Below, one piece after another: positions 10,091 to 21,349 of a stretch of DNA of 64,000 bases (within the stretch, counting starts at the first letter, position 1; each line of letters starts with the position of its first letter). The stretch comes from Simmondsia chinensis. Taxonomy: Eukaryota; Streptophyta; Magnoliopsida; Caryophyllales; Simmondsiaceae. Where the stretch lies: NCBI GenBank assembly GCA_018398585.1, contig JAGTTD010000019.1, positions 10,501,838 to 10,565,837 of the forward strand, read 5' to 3'. Made by a program: the position numbers and the translations under genes. The notes beneath the pieces were generated by a model. It did no database searches. It saw only the letters and a list, made by a program, of their open reading frames with translations, and was not told the origin of the DNA.

Positions 10091-10193
10091 TAATCGTCCA
10101 ATAATTAAATGAAGTTATTAATAACGAAATGAAAGTTTTCATTTTTATAAAAAAATATTAATTATTAGGCTTCTAGAAATATTGAAATCGCTG

Positions 10194-10349
10194 TGTGCGT
10201 GTATATATATATATATTTTTTATTATCAAAGCAAAAATTATTATTATCAGAACATAAATGTGACATGCAAATAATAAAAGTTATAAAATTATTTTGAAAT
10301 TACGATAATGTATTGACAATAATATTATATATATATATATACACGCACA
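10194..10349. repeat. Inverted repeat with TGTGCGTG(TA)n ends
   Basis: TGTGCGTG followed by a TA run at the left and the exact inverse ending CACGCACA at the right bound about 110 bp of AT-rich DNA. It may be a small MITE or two facing microsatellites. Confidence 0.55.
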
Positions 10350-10758
10350 AGTTGGTGCAAAGGTCTAGGCATAGAGCATGGTTTAAAAAATTAATAGGAT
10401 GTCATAATTAGGAAATAAATACAAATACAATGATCCTGGCCTTCCTTTTAAGTTCTAAACCTTCCTAATTGTGGCTGGTGTTCTACATATTGGCTCGTGC
10501 ACCAACATTGGGGTTTAATGCCCAAAAAAAAAAAAAAAAAAAAAAAAACCAAAGTGGTGGTTTTAATGCTATTAACTATTCCCTTCTACTTTAAAACAAA
10601 GTAGAACCTATTTTATATATTTAATTATATATCTATTTGAATATGTAGTATATACGCTAGAAAATGTTGACTTGTGAAAGGCTGCGACATTGACTCATAT
10701 TTATATGATCAATGGTCTTCTTTTATATACATATATATGTAGTATGTAAAACGGATAT

Positions 10759-11647
10759 TGTTGAAATTTGGGATAGTATATTCAATTTTATTCAACTTGT
10801 GAAAATACCTCAATTTCATAGGAAGACTAAATGTGAGAAGTCTTGTTTAAATATCCCCCGTGTTTATAATTGGTGAAGTCTTGTACTTTTTGTAATTCGT
10901 ACTTTTATTTTTACTGCCATTGTATTTACTTAAGTTGTTCTAAACAAATTTGAGGTCAGTTCTTGTCTTTGGCTAGTGCTTGAGGATGCAAGCTCAAGCT
11001 TGAGTTGTCTTCCCTAGTTGACCTCAATAGTGCTACCTCAAGGGTGATACCGCAAGGAATTGTCTTTACTCCGCGGGCTCGAGTCGAGGGTGCATGCTCA
11101 AGGTCAATGTTTTCGACTGTGTTAACTCCCACTCTTCCTATAACTGTTCCTTTCACTGATGTCAGATTCTTAGATTCGTTAGTTTCCTTATTCAGGCCAG
11201 ATTTTTAGGCCATAATATTTTCCTTAACGTGCAAGTTTTTCATTTATAAATACCATCCTTTGGTGACTTGTTTAAAACATACAAAAATACTTCTTCTTCT
11301 TGCTGCTTTCTTTCTCTCTAAAATATAATTCTATCTTCCACTGCTGAGCAACTTGAGGTGTGCTCCAATCTATCACCCTAGAGTACACAATTGAGGTGGA
11401 CGACGTGTTAACCCAGGGGGTTGGAGTGGCATTGGTCCCATTGTATTGGTGTGGATGCATGAATGACTTAGGGCAGCGGAGTTCTCCATGGTGCAACAAT
11501 TCTTTAGTATTCTTTCCTTACAGTTTTATTCTTTATGTCATTTCTATTGTTTATTTTTGTAACCTCGAGCTCCTATAATTGACCTCAAGCACACTCTGAT
11601 TGTACTAAAGTTGTATTTCAATCATTCATTATCCTATTGCACCAACA
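10759..11647 (+). repeat. 5' LTR of Copia E
   Basis: Starts TGTTGAAATTTGGG and ends ATTGCACCAACA, 889 bp, directly ahead of the gag leader. The boundary is set by the TG...CA ends and the ATCTAAG block after it, which parallels elements B and D. No second copy is present, so the left edge is less certain. Confidence 0.6.
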
Positions 11648-11659
11648 ATCTAAGTCATT

Positions 11660-12724
11660 TATTTAAATGAGTCATCACAATATGACTCACACGGGCTTTA
11701 TCACTCCAAATATGTGTAAAACAGAGTCTTTGGATGAGAAGACCTACAAAATATGGCTGACAAGATGGAGCTCTTCCTCAACCAAACTGAGGTGCATTAC
11801 ACTCTATTCAATGATATAGCCCTACCATAGTCCAATAAGGATTTCGAGAAGGACAATAGGACATCTAGGGGGATGCTTCTTCACTACATGACAAAGCCCT
11901 TATACCAAATTTATAAAAACATGAAAATTGCAAGGAAAAATGGAAACCGCTATTAAAAAAGTATGGCTTAGATGATAGCACAGCTAAGAAGTATGTCTGT
12001 AGTATGTAGTTAGTTTTTACAATGGTTGACGAAAAACCTATGCTAGACCAGATTCATGAGTATAAGAACCTTGTGCGCTAACATACTGAATGAGGGCATA
12101 AAGTTTTTTGAAGCCTTTCAACCCAACTTCCTAATTAAGACGTTGCCTCCCTCTTGGAAGAATTATAAGGCATCATTGAAAAACACAAGAAGGACATGAT
12201 GTTGCCGAAGCTGATCTTCCATATTAATTTGGAAGATTAGAACTGAAAACAAGCCAAGGGTAAGTCCTTTGAACATTCCTCCTTGGCAGCTAAGCTTGTA
12301 GAATCGTGAAAGGCAAGTTCAAGAAAATGACGAGATCTAATTAGCAGGAAGAGGGTTCTAGTAGTCAACAAAGCCAGTCTCGAGGAAAGATTCCAATGAA
12401 TTAGGCTGATGATGGCCAAAAAAGAATCAAGGGAACATGTTTGACATGTAACAAGGGTGGCCACACCTTAAGGAAATGAAGGAAGGGATTCAGACCTGGA
12501 AAGCACATAGAACACAGGCCACAAGCAAATCTCATGTGTTTGTTGTCAAGATTTTCAAGGTGAACATGGTTGGGAGCACGGTCGATGGGGTTATGGATAC
12601 TGGTCCACGGGGCACATTTGCACCAATAAGGACTTGTTCCAAGAATATGAGCAAGCCACTAACAAGGTAACGTAATCATGGGAAATTATAGTTTGGTCCC
12701 CATCCACAGCAAGGGAAACGTCCT
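11660..12724 (+). pseudogene. Copia E gag and protease start
   Basis: Readable pieces are MADKMELFLNQTEVHYTLFND, SRGMLLHYMTKPLYQIYKN, FFEAFQPNFLIKTLPPSWKNYK, a damaged zinc knuckle near 12440 and a protease start near 12590-12620 around VMDTG (active-site D-T-G) with GHICTNKDLF in another frame. Many stops and frameshifts are present. Order and motifs identify Copia Gag followed by protease. Confidence 0.75.
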
Positions 12725-14199
12725 TGATGTGTTTTTCTACGTCTATCAAAATTTAATATAAAACCTTATCTATTAAACACATCTAAATTGAAGTGTAGGG
12801 CGAGAGGGTGTCGAACCACAGGGACTAAGAGTGCATGAATTTAATTTATGACCTAAATTGATTTAAGGAAAAGTGATATCTTTGTGTTAATTAATCTGAA
12901 AAGCGACAATTAAACTAAAGTAATCTACTACTAATCGGGAACGTGTATTAAATTGGAGCCTAGGGTTTTGAATCTATATTTAGCCAATTATTTTTGCGTT
13001 AACTCTTAAATTGGAATTATTGATTGTTACACAGGTAGTGGTTTAGGCTATAAACTTCAACCTACTAAGATAATGTTGTTAGAATTGCGTATTGACCCTA
13101 TCTAACTAAAGCATAAGGAAAATAGGCTCTACCTAACGTATTATTAATTATTACGTATTGACCCTATTTAACTAAAGCATAGGGAAGATAGGCTTTAATT
13201 AGCAATTCAGTTAATACTATTACTTGATTAATTAATCCTAAGGCTACAAGCACAAAGAATTAATTTATAAATATCAATATCAACAATTAAAGGTTACAAA
13301 CTCAATAATCATATCAATTGAATAAACAATAAAAATCTAGTACTTCAAAGTATTTATCTCAACTATGCAATTCATATAAACAATCAAATTAACTCGAATT
13401 AAAAGTAAAAAAAGTAAAGGCTAAGATTTCATCTAACCTCAGAGAGCAAGTTAGCTCTCCATCAAGGATGATCCGGTGAAGAAGAGGTTGAACAAACTCA
13501 TGTTGATCTCCACGCTAATTTCGCTCTCGTTCCAATATAATGAAAAAAAGAAAAATAAAATAAAATAGAATTTTGGGAGAGAGAGAGAGCTGAGAGAAAG
13601 GAGCGAAAAATAGGGGAAGAAGGTCGTCAGCGAGAGCCCAGAGACGAACCAAGATCTCCCAAATCGACTGCTTCCCTTCCTTTTAAATCCAAGACGCTGG
13701 TACTAATGAAACCCTAAGTCGGTGCTGGTGGTGGGCCGGACGCTGGTGGCTGACAAGCTTGAAGGTTGAATCGAACAAGAGTTGGGCCGGAGTCTGGCGC
13801 TGGTGGTCGATCTGGGTCGCGGTGAGTCTGAAGGTGATGCTAGTGACGATGTGGGATGGGCCGTGGCTGGTGGTGATGCGGGTCTGTGTCGATGATGAGC
13901 TGTGGGCTGGTGTTGGGCGGTGGTTTGCCATGGGTATGGGCTGTCGTTGTGTGTTTGGCTCGATACGGGTCAAGCACGAGTTTCGAGATTATACGTTCAT
14001 GTCCCAAATCTCGATTGACTTGATTTAATTATTTACGCATCGAATTTGCCTTATTTGCACCAAAATTTGACAATTTTTGGAACTTTAATTTCAAACCTGC
14101 TAAGCATAAAAATTGCCAAAATGAGTGTAAAATTATAATTAAATAGGTGCAAAATAATTAAAATAACAATTAAAAGAAGCGTGAATACGAGACGCATCA
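12725..14199 (-). repeat. 3' LTR of Gypsy H
   Basis: 1475 bp, from TGATGTGTTTTTCTACG to GAGACGCATCA on the plus strand. It matches 18769-20220 throughout. Small frames in it (13683-14028) are not conserved coding. The minus-strand purine tract GGTGTGGGGGTG adjoins it at 14200-14212. Confidence 0.93.
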
Positions 14200-15639
14200 A
14201 CACCCCCACACCTAACCTTTGCTAGTCCTCGAGCAAAGCATATGATTTAACATAAAAACTACAATGACCAACTTCCCCAACCATCCCAACCTTCACCTAG
14301 TTTTCCGAGCTTAACACCTATATTACAATTCAAGACAAGATTAAATCATTTAGAGCATTCTCCAATTCCATGAATTTAGATGATTAAACTTTAAAACTTG
14401 TCATAGAATTTCATTAACCTTGTATCAACTAATAGGAACTACTCAAGGAATTTAAGCATACAAGTGAAAGTGATTTGGATTTCATGCCACAGAATCTTCT
14501 CAAATTCTCGTTTCTAAAGAAAATATATAAAGGTTTTGTGCACCCGCACCATTGAATCACCTAAGCACATGCCTATACGTAGAGAAATTTTAAGTGGCAT
14601 ATGAGTGACCACTTTACAGCATTCTGACCTCAATATAGTATAAAAGAACATCTTTGTCATGAATGTACACCAATTTTTATTTTTTCCTTTTGCTTTTGGA
14701 GGAAACCCCCCCCCCCCCCCCCCCCCCTCTTTTTGTTTTCTTTTTGTTTTTATTTCCTCTTTCTTTTCTGTCCATTTTTGGACATTTTTTTTAATAGCAC
14801 GTACTTCATCATTATAATTGACATTGACCAACCAGTACTTTACATAACATCAAGGGCAAGGATTAGGATAAGCTAATAGGGCAGGCTTACAAAACTCAAG
14901 ATATATAAGGTTGTTTACTCAAATTCTTCAGATTTTCCGCAACATAAAAGTCTTGTGCTCAGTGAATATGTGAGCGGCATGAGTAGAACCCATTAATATC
15001 AACAATGATCAACAACACTCATTAACTAGTATGAAGTAGAATCATTTAATTTCATGGAATTAAGAGAATGAAATAAGCAACTAATCCCACTGTCATCATA
15101 ACATACGTGTCAATCAAGGAAAACTTGGCTAAACGGTTATAATGCACGCTCAAAATGCACAAAAAGATGTTCAAAATTTTTAAAGTTTGACCAAAAATGA
15201 GCATATGCAAATGAGCCTCACCCCCACACCTAAATCATGCATTGCCCTCAATGCAACAACATCAATTATTAAAGCACAAGAGATAGATGAGATGGAGCAA
15301 TACAACCTGACGAGATGGCACGAACATGTATATATGACTCCTTTAACACAGGACAAGAACCTGAAAAGAGATAAAACAAGTCTCCAAGAAGTTAATTAAT
15401 TCAAAAACTAAACTAAAACAAGAATTAACAAAACCTAAGCTGCCTCCTAGGAGCGCTAAATTTTACGCCTTCAGCTGGGCGCAATGGGTCTAGCGAAGGT
15501 CAAGTAAATCAACCAAAGAAACAACTTCATCGAGCTCACCAAAGACAACATCTACAGCACAATCAGAAGTGTCACACGTAATTTCAGGAAGGAGAGAGTA
15601 GTCGGGTGGATGCCTAACGAGGACAACAATAATTGTAGA
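14200..15639 (-). other. Non-coding 3' part of Gypsy H
   Basis: Between the 3' LTR and the last RT trace. It contains two similar motifs, CCCCCACACCTAA at 14202-14218 and again near 15222, and a 22-base C run at 14706-14727. RNase H-like scraps (ITCDTSDCAVDVVFGE on the minus strand near 15510-15590) lie at its right end. Integrase is not recognisable. Confidence 0.7.
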
Positions 15640-15893
15640 TCAAAGCTTATAAAAAGCGTCAAACCAAGACTCATTGAGCTCAACTGATATGTCCTTAGAT
15701 AGCACACTAGTCAATGGTCTAGTCAACTTCCCACAGTCCTTAAGGAATCCCTTATAGAAAATCACATGACCTAGAAAGTCTCTAACTTGCTTCACATTTG
15801 AGGGAGGGGGCGAGTTCACATTCAAATCTATCGTAGCTCTATCAACCTCAATACTCTCCTTAGACAACCTATGGCCCACTACAGTTTCCTCCT
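15640..15893 (-). pseudogene. Gypsy H reverse transcriptase C-terminal scrap
   Basis: Encodes GHRLSKESIEVDRATIDL, PPSNVKQVRDFLGHVIFYKGF and LTRPLTSVLSKD, the connection end of Gypsy RT (family form GH-S-GIEVD-K and FLGH-FY-FI). The polymerase core with its YxDD motif is absent; upstream on this strand the sequence jumps from the protease to this point. Confidence 0.82.
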
Positions 15894-16004
15894 AAACCAT
15901 AACATCGTGATTCTTCTCCCAACCCAAGACTTCTTTCATGTCCGAGTTTAACCTTCGTTGCATCTCTTTAGAAGATTTTGCATTCTCATCATGGGGGTCA
16001 CTAA

Positions 16005-17171
16005 CTAAAGTAGGGGAGAGTGTTTGACCCACCAAATCATCAACAACATTTGCACAAAACACTCTGACTCATCCTCACTGGTGGGTGATGTTGAAGCCTT
16101 AAAAATATTTAACCTGCTAGTCATGCTTGCAAAGCTAACATCCGTTACACCGGATCTACAATTAATCGTGACATTGGCCGTCACTAAGAAAGGCCAACCT
16201 AGAATGATAGGGATATGATTTTTCGGATGACTAGAAGGTTCCATGTCAAGTACAAGAAAATCAGCTGGAAACATGGCTTTGTCTACCTTCACCAGCATGT
16301 TAATCAGCTCACCACGGGGAATCCTAGTTGATCTATCTGCTAATCGCAAGGTCAGCATGGTGAGTTGCAACTCTCCCAGGCCTAACTTCTCATAAATCGA
16401 GTAAGGAATAATGTTGACACTTCCTCCTAAGTCCAGTAACGCTTTATCGATCGGGTAGTCTCCAAGTGAACAAGAAATGGTGGGGACACCAGGGTCTTTG
16501 TACTTAATTGGAGTGTCACACTTCAGAATAGAGCTCATTTGCTCGGCTAAAAACACTTTTTTAGGCATATGTGCTCTAGATCGCCTCTTTTGGTTAAGTA
16601 GATCCTTAATGAACTTCGCATAGGTCGGGATCTGTTTAATCGCATCAAGAAGGGGAATGTTAATCTTGACTTGCCTAAATGTCTCCAAAATTTCTTCCCA
16701 CTTCTTCTCCTTCCCCTTTGGATGTGGTGCAACTAAAGCCTGGGGGAAGGGTACTCTAGGTAAATATGAGGAAGGAAGATCAGAGGTCTTAGGAGTGGGA
16801 GAAGAGTGCATGACCTCATCAGTCGCCTTGTCTCCTTCCTTGCTCTTCTCTTCTCCCTCACCACTTATGGGTACTTCACTCTCAACACTCACTCCATCGT
16901 CAACCTCCGTCCCACATATTAACACTGTAATGGACTTTGCTTGTTCTTGATGGGGAGGATAGTTGTCTTGCCTCACACAGTTCCTAGGGTTTTCTATAGT
17001 TTGGCTAGGGAGTCTTCCCTCATCTCTCCTACTCAAAGTGTTAGCAAGTTGACCTATTTGGGTTTCTAGCTTTGCAATCGATTGCGTATGGGAGTGGAGG
17101 AGTTGGGAATTAGCTTCCAAACCTTTCAGCACACTCAAAACCTTCTCTTCAAAATTCGAATTAGAGCTCAA
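16005..17171 (-). pseudogene. Gypsy H Gag tail and protease
   Basis: A 388-residue open stretch. It starts with a coiled, polar Gag tail (LETQIGQLANTLS) and a spacer with VPFPQALVAPHPKGKEKKWE. The conserved block FRQVKINIPLLDAIKQIPTYAKFIKDL follows. The aspartic protease is CSLGDYPIDKALLDLGGSVNIIPYS; the family DLGA active site reads DLGG here. LADRSTRIPRG and FPADFLVLDM continue it. This order is typical of Athila-type elements, and the frame is unusually well kept for the window. Confidence 0.88.
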
Positions 17172-17387
17172 ATTAGGAGGTTGAGAGTAGTTAGAAGCAT
17201 ACCCTTGCGGTTGAAAACCAACAGGCTAGGGCATACTAGGTTGTTGAGGTCGTGGGTTCTGTTGTTGTGGCATAAACTGTCCTTCTCCCCCTTGCCTCTA
17301 GGAGAAGTTAGGATGGCTTCTCCAGCCCGGATTATACGTATTAGAGTATGGGTCATTTCGTAAGAATCCTTGGGCTGCATTGACTTG

Positions 17388-18398
17388 TTACTCCGACCAC
17401 TCCACATAAGGTGAAGCAGAGGGGCAGTCATGTGTAGAATGAGAGACACTAGAGCATGAAGAGCAAATACTATGCACATTTGAAACATGAGACACATTAG
17501 GTACAGTAGAAGGGGCTAGTGTCATCTTAAATAGGGAAGTTAACTGCTCTACGGAAGAGGCAAGAGAGCCTACTTTCTTATCTAAGATGGAGGTGTGACA
17601 AATCTCATTTACTCCTCTATTTAACCTAGTAGCATTAAGACGTGCATGTGTGGCAGATTGTTGTGAATTCTCATTCAAAACTTCGAACAATTCCCATGCC
17701 TTATCCTCATTCTTCCTGAGAAATTGACCACCACTTGAGGCATCAACAGTTTGTTGACCCTTCTTATTTAACCTACAATAGAAATTTTGGACTAGTTGTC
17801 ATTTAGGGATAGCATGATGTGGAAAAGCTCGTAAGAGTTCCCTAAACCTATCCCAATTCTCATGAAACTCCTCAGTAGGGAGTTGGGTGAAGGTGTTAAT
17901 GGCTCTCCTAGTAGTGTTAGTCTTACTAATGGGATGGAATTTCTTAAGAAATTCTTGTTGCATTTGGGTCCAAGTACTAATTGTCCCACTGGGTAAGGTG
18001 CCTAACCAATATTTAGCCTTTTCCTTTAAAGACAAGGGAAAGAGGCGAAGCAAGATGGCATCATCACTAACGTTAGGAATCCTAAAGGTTGAGAAAACCT
18101 CCATGAAACTATCCAAGTGTGTGTATAGGTTCTCATTAACTAAGCCATGAAATGAAGGAAGCATCTGTATGGCATGTGGCTTAAGCTCGAACTAATGAGT
18201 TACAGGTGACAACCTAATGCATGAGGGTGAAGCGTATGTGGTGGGAGTAAAGTAGTCCATAAGTGTACGTGGTTGTTGTTCGTCAGCCATTACGGTTTGT
18301 GCTCGATGCTGGGCTCTAAGGTCTCTTAAAGTTCTTTCAATTTTAGGGTCGAATCTAGTAAGGTCCAAAGATAAAAAGCGACGACCGTGCATAAACAA
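17388..18398 (-). pseudogene. Gypsy H gag capsid
   Basis: 18398-18192 holds the N-terminal leader (RTLRDLRAQHR, RTLMDYFTP). 18164-17799 has the Retrotrans_gag core FHGLVNENLYTHLDSFMEVF, FPLSLKEKAKYWLGTLPSG and TWTQMQQEFLKKFHP. 17690-17388 carries NATRLNRGVNE and a zinc knuckle CSSCSSVSHSTHDCPSA. Stops at 18190 and near 17795 split it. The protein would form the particle shell. Confidence 0.88.
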
Positions 18399-18743
18399 TT
18401 AACCACACAAAGCAAATAAATTAAAAATTAAATAAGCAAAATAGATAAAACAGACGAACAAATACTTGAAAAAGAGAAAGATAACAAAATACTCTAAAAT
18501 CTAATGCACAAAAATCACAAGAAAAAAATAACACTATTAAATAGAAAATTTTTTTTTATTTTTTTTAGAAAAGAGACAATAACAATTAAAGAGAATTAAA
18601 AATTAAAAATTTTAAATTAAGAATCAAATTAAGATTTCAAATCATGGGTTGAAAAATAAAATAAATTAATTTAAAATTAAAGAAGAAATTGAAAGTTAAA
18701 AATCAAAGAAAGTCACAAAAATAAAATCAACAACGTTGCCTAG

Positions 18744-18761
18744 TCCTCGGCAACGGTGCCA
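18744..18761 (-). promoter_or_regulatory. tRNA-Asp primer binding site of Gypsy H
   Basis: The minus strand reads TGGCACCGTTGCCGAGGA, differing at two positions from the complement of the 3' end of plant tRNA-Asp. It lies 7 bp from the 5' LTR. Confidence 0.85.
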
Positions 18762-18768
18762 AAAATCT

Positions 18769-20220
18769 TGATGTGTTTTTCTGCACCTATCAAAATTTAA
18801 TGTAAAATCCTATCTATTGAACATACCTAAATTGAAGTGTAGGGCGAGAGAGTGTCGAACTACAGGGACTAAGAGTGCATGAATTTAATTTATGACCTAA
18901 ATTGATTTAAGAAAAAGTGATATATTTGTGTTAATTAATCTTGAAAATGACAATTAAACTAAAGTAATCTACGACTAATCGGGAAGGTGTATTAAATTGG
19001 AGCCTAGGGTTTCGAATCCATCATTAGCCAATTATTTTTGAGTTAACTCTTAAATTGGGATTATTGATTGCCACAGGGGTAGTGGTTTAGGCTACAAGCT
19101 TTAATCGACTAAGATAATATTGTTAGTATTGCGTATTAACCCTATCTAACTAAAGCATAAGGAAAATAGGCTCTACCTAACGTATTGTTAATTATTATGT
19201 ATTGACCCTATCTAACTAAAGCATAGGAAAGATAGGCTTTAATTAACAATTTGATTAATACTATTACTTGATTAATTAATCCTAAAGCTACAAGCACAAA
19301 GAATTAATTTATAAATATCAATATCAACAATTAAAAGTTACAAACTCAATAATCATATCAATTGAATAAGCAATAAAAATATAATACGTCAAAGTATTTA
19401 TCTCAACCAAGCAATTTATGTAAACAATCAAATTAACCCAAATTAAAAGTAAACAAAAGTAAAGGCTAAGATTTCATCTAACTCTAGAGAGCAAGTTAGC
19501 TCTCCATCAAGGATGATCCAGTGAAGAAGAAGTTGAACAAACTCATGTTGATCTCCACGCTAATTTTGCTCTCGTTCCAATTTAACAAAAAAAAAAAATA
19601 AATAGAATTTTGGGGGAGAGAGAGAGAGTTGAGAGAAAGAAGCAAAAAACAGGGGAAGAAGGTCGTCATCGAGAGCCCAGAGACGAACCAAGATGCCCCA
19701 AATCGAACGCTTCCCTTCCTTCTAAATCCAAGACGCTATTGCTAACGAAACCCTAAGTCGGTGCTGGTGGTGGGCCTGACGCTGGTGACTGATGGGCCTG
19801 AAGGTTGAATCGGGCCGGAGTTGGGCTGGATTCTAGGGCTGGTGGTCGATCGGGGTCAGGGTGAGTCTGAAGGTGATGCCGGTGACGATGTGGGCTGGGC
19901 TGTGGCTTGTGGTGATGCTGGTCTGTGTCGATGATGAGCTGTGGGCTGGTGTGGGTATGGCCTGTCATTGTGTGTTGGGCCCGATATGGGTCGGGCATGA
20001 GTTCCGAGCCTATACATTCATGTCCCAAATCTCTATTGACTTGATTTAATTATTTACGCATCGAATTTGCCTTATTTGCACCAAAATTTCACAATTTCCG
20101 AAACTTTAATTTCAAACCTGCTAAACATAAAAATTGCCAAAATGAGTGTAAAATTATAATTAAATAGGTGCAAAATAATTAAAATAATAATTAAAATATG
20201 CGTAAATATGAGATGCATTA
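18769..20220 (-). repeat. 5' LTR of Gypsy H
   Basis: 1452-bp partner of 12725-14199, with many scattered single-base differences. It ends GATGCATTA where the other copy ends GACGCATCA. Confidence 0.93.
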
Positions 20221-20625
20221 GTCCTTCTTAAACTCAACTTTGAAAAATCTATGTGTTTGCAAAACGTGCTGCATGTTCCTAATCTGCATAAGAATTTAGT
20301 CTTGGGTGCTTTGTTAAACAAAGCTGGTTTTAAATTAATCTTTGATTCTGATAAATTGATTCTCACTAAGAACACAAACTTTGTACGGAAAGGCTTTTGT
20401 AATGGTGGTTTGTTTTTCCTTGATGGTTTGAATGATATGAATAAAATCGATTCTAATTCTGCTTATATCGTTGAATCTTTAGATTTATGGCATGCTAGGC
20501 TCTAACATGTAAATAAAAACTCAGTCAAGACTTAAGCAAATGAGTTTAATTCCTGATTGTAATTCAACCGAACCTGATAAATGTAAAATATGTGTCAAAA
20601 CAAATGAGTAGAAAGAACATCATTC
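20221..20625 (+). pseudogene. Copia E protease end and GAG-pre-integrase
   Basis: Continues the Copia E frame after Gypsy H: LQNVLHVPNLHKNLVLGALL is the conserved end of Copia protease, then KGFCNGGLFFLDG and LDLWHARL, the GAG-pre-integrase start. Stops follow at 20503. Confidence 0.85.
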
Positions 20626-21349
20626 TTGCTTGAGCTAATATATAATGATCTAGGTGACTTTAAGAGTGTTGTTAGTAAAGGCGGTAATAACTATTACATT
20701 ACCTTCACCGATGACCACTCGAGATTCACGAAGTTGTATCTCTTAAGCACAAAAGATGAGGCCGAGGACATGCTCCTCAAATACAAAGCTGAAATTGAAA
20801 GCCAACTAGATTGTAGGATCAAGAGGATTAAGTTTGATAGGGGAGGTGTCATACTACATTCCTTAAGAACTTTGTGAGGGACTTGGAATAATTCATGAAC
20901 TTTTAGCCCCTTATACACTCCAAAAAAACGATATAGCCGAGAGGAAAAAAGAAAACCCTTACAGATATGATGAACACCATGCTAATTAGCTCGGGCCTGC
21001 CCTTAAGTTTGTGACTGCAGGTGCCATCTTTATTGGTTAGGCTATGAACAGTGCTACATATAGGTTCATGGTAATTAATAACTGGAGCCCTAAGCTTTGT
21101 AAAATAATGGAATCTTGAGATGTTGAATTTTTCGAGCATTAATTTCTTATGAAATAATTTATGAATGCTTCATTACCTGCTTCTGTTCCTATTGCATTTA
21201 CATTGTCATCTAGTCACACACTCTTGGAACTCCAGGTTTAGGAACTTAAAAGAAGTAAGAGGGCTCCAATTGAGACTAGTTTTGGACCAGGCTTCATAAC
21301 TGCCTTCTAGTCTAAACATCATGATTTTGATAAATATGTTGTGAGTGTG
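20626..21349 (+). pseudogene. Copia E integrase
   Basis: LELIYNDLGDFKS (His before the first Asp changed to Tyr; a nearby Asp remains), YYITFTDDHSRFTKLYLLS, KAEIESQLDCRIKRIKFDRGG with the second Asp, and in a shifted frame ELLAPYTLQKNDIAERK around the catalytic Glu. The C-terminal part carries stops. A linker with RGLQLRLVL/KRAPIE-type residues leads to the insert. Confidence 0.8.

Larger units (their letters stand above)
9486..10758. other. AT-rich spacer with decayed tandem repeat
   Basis: No coding signal. Contents are a decayed tandem repeat at 9590-10090, a 156-bp segment bounded by inverted TA-rich ends at 10194-10349, and an A25 run at 10524-10548 that could be an old retroposon tail. 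Confidence 0.7.
12725..20220 (-). mobile_element. Gypsy H, Athila/Tat-like, nested in Copia E
   Basis: Minus-strand Ty3/Gypsy element with long LTRs (12725-14199 and 18769-20220) and a perfect 5-bp target duplication GTCCT (12720-12724 and 20221-20225). The primer site at 18744-18761 fits tRNA-Asp, as in Athila/Tat elements. Gag, a zinc knuckle, protease and only short RT and RNase H pieces remain; most of RT and all recognisable integrase are gone. It is a defective element that inserted in the protease region of Copia E. Confidence 0.92.

Noticed and set aside
10350..10548. A small retroposon ending in the A25 run, with GTTGGTGCA and TGCACCAAC at its ends
   Set aside because: Only 9 bp pair, and no target duplication was found; left as unassigned.
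13683..14028. Frames of 89-96 residues in the Gypsy H LTR
   Set aside because: Not preserved in the partner LTR in the same form, and LTRs of this kind are non-coding.
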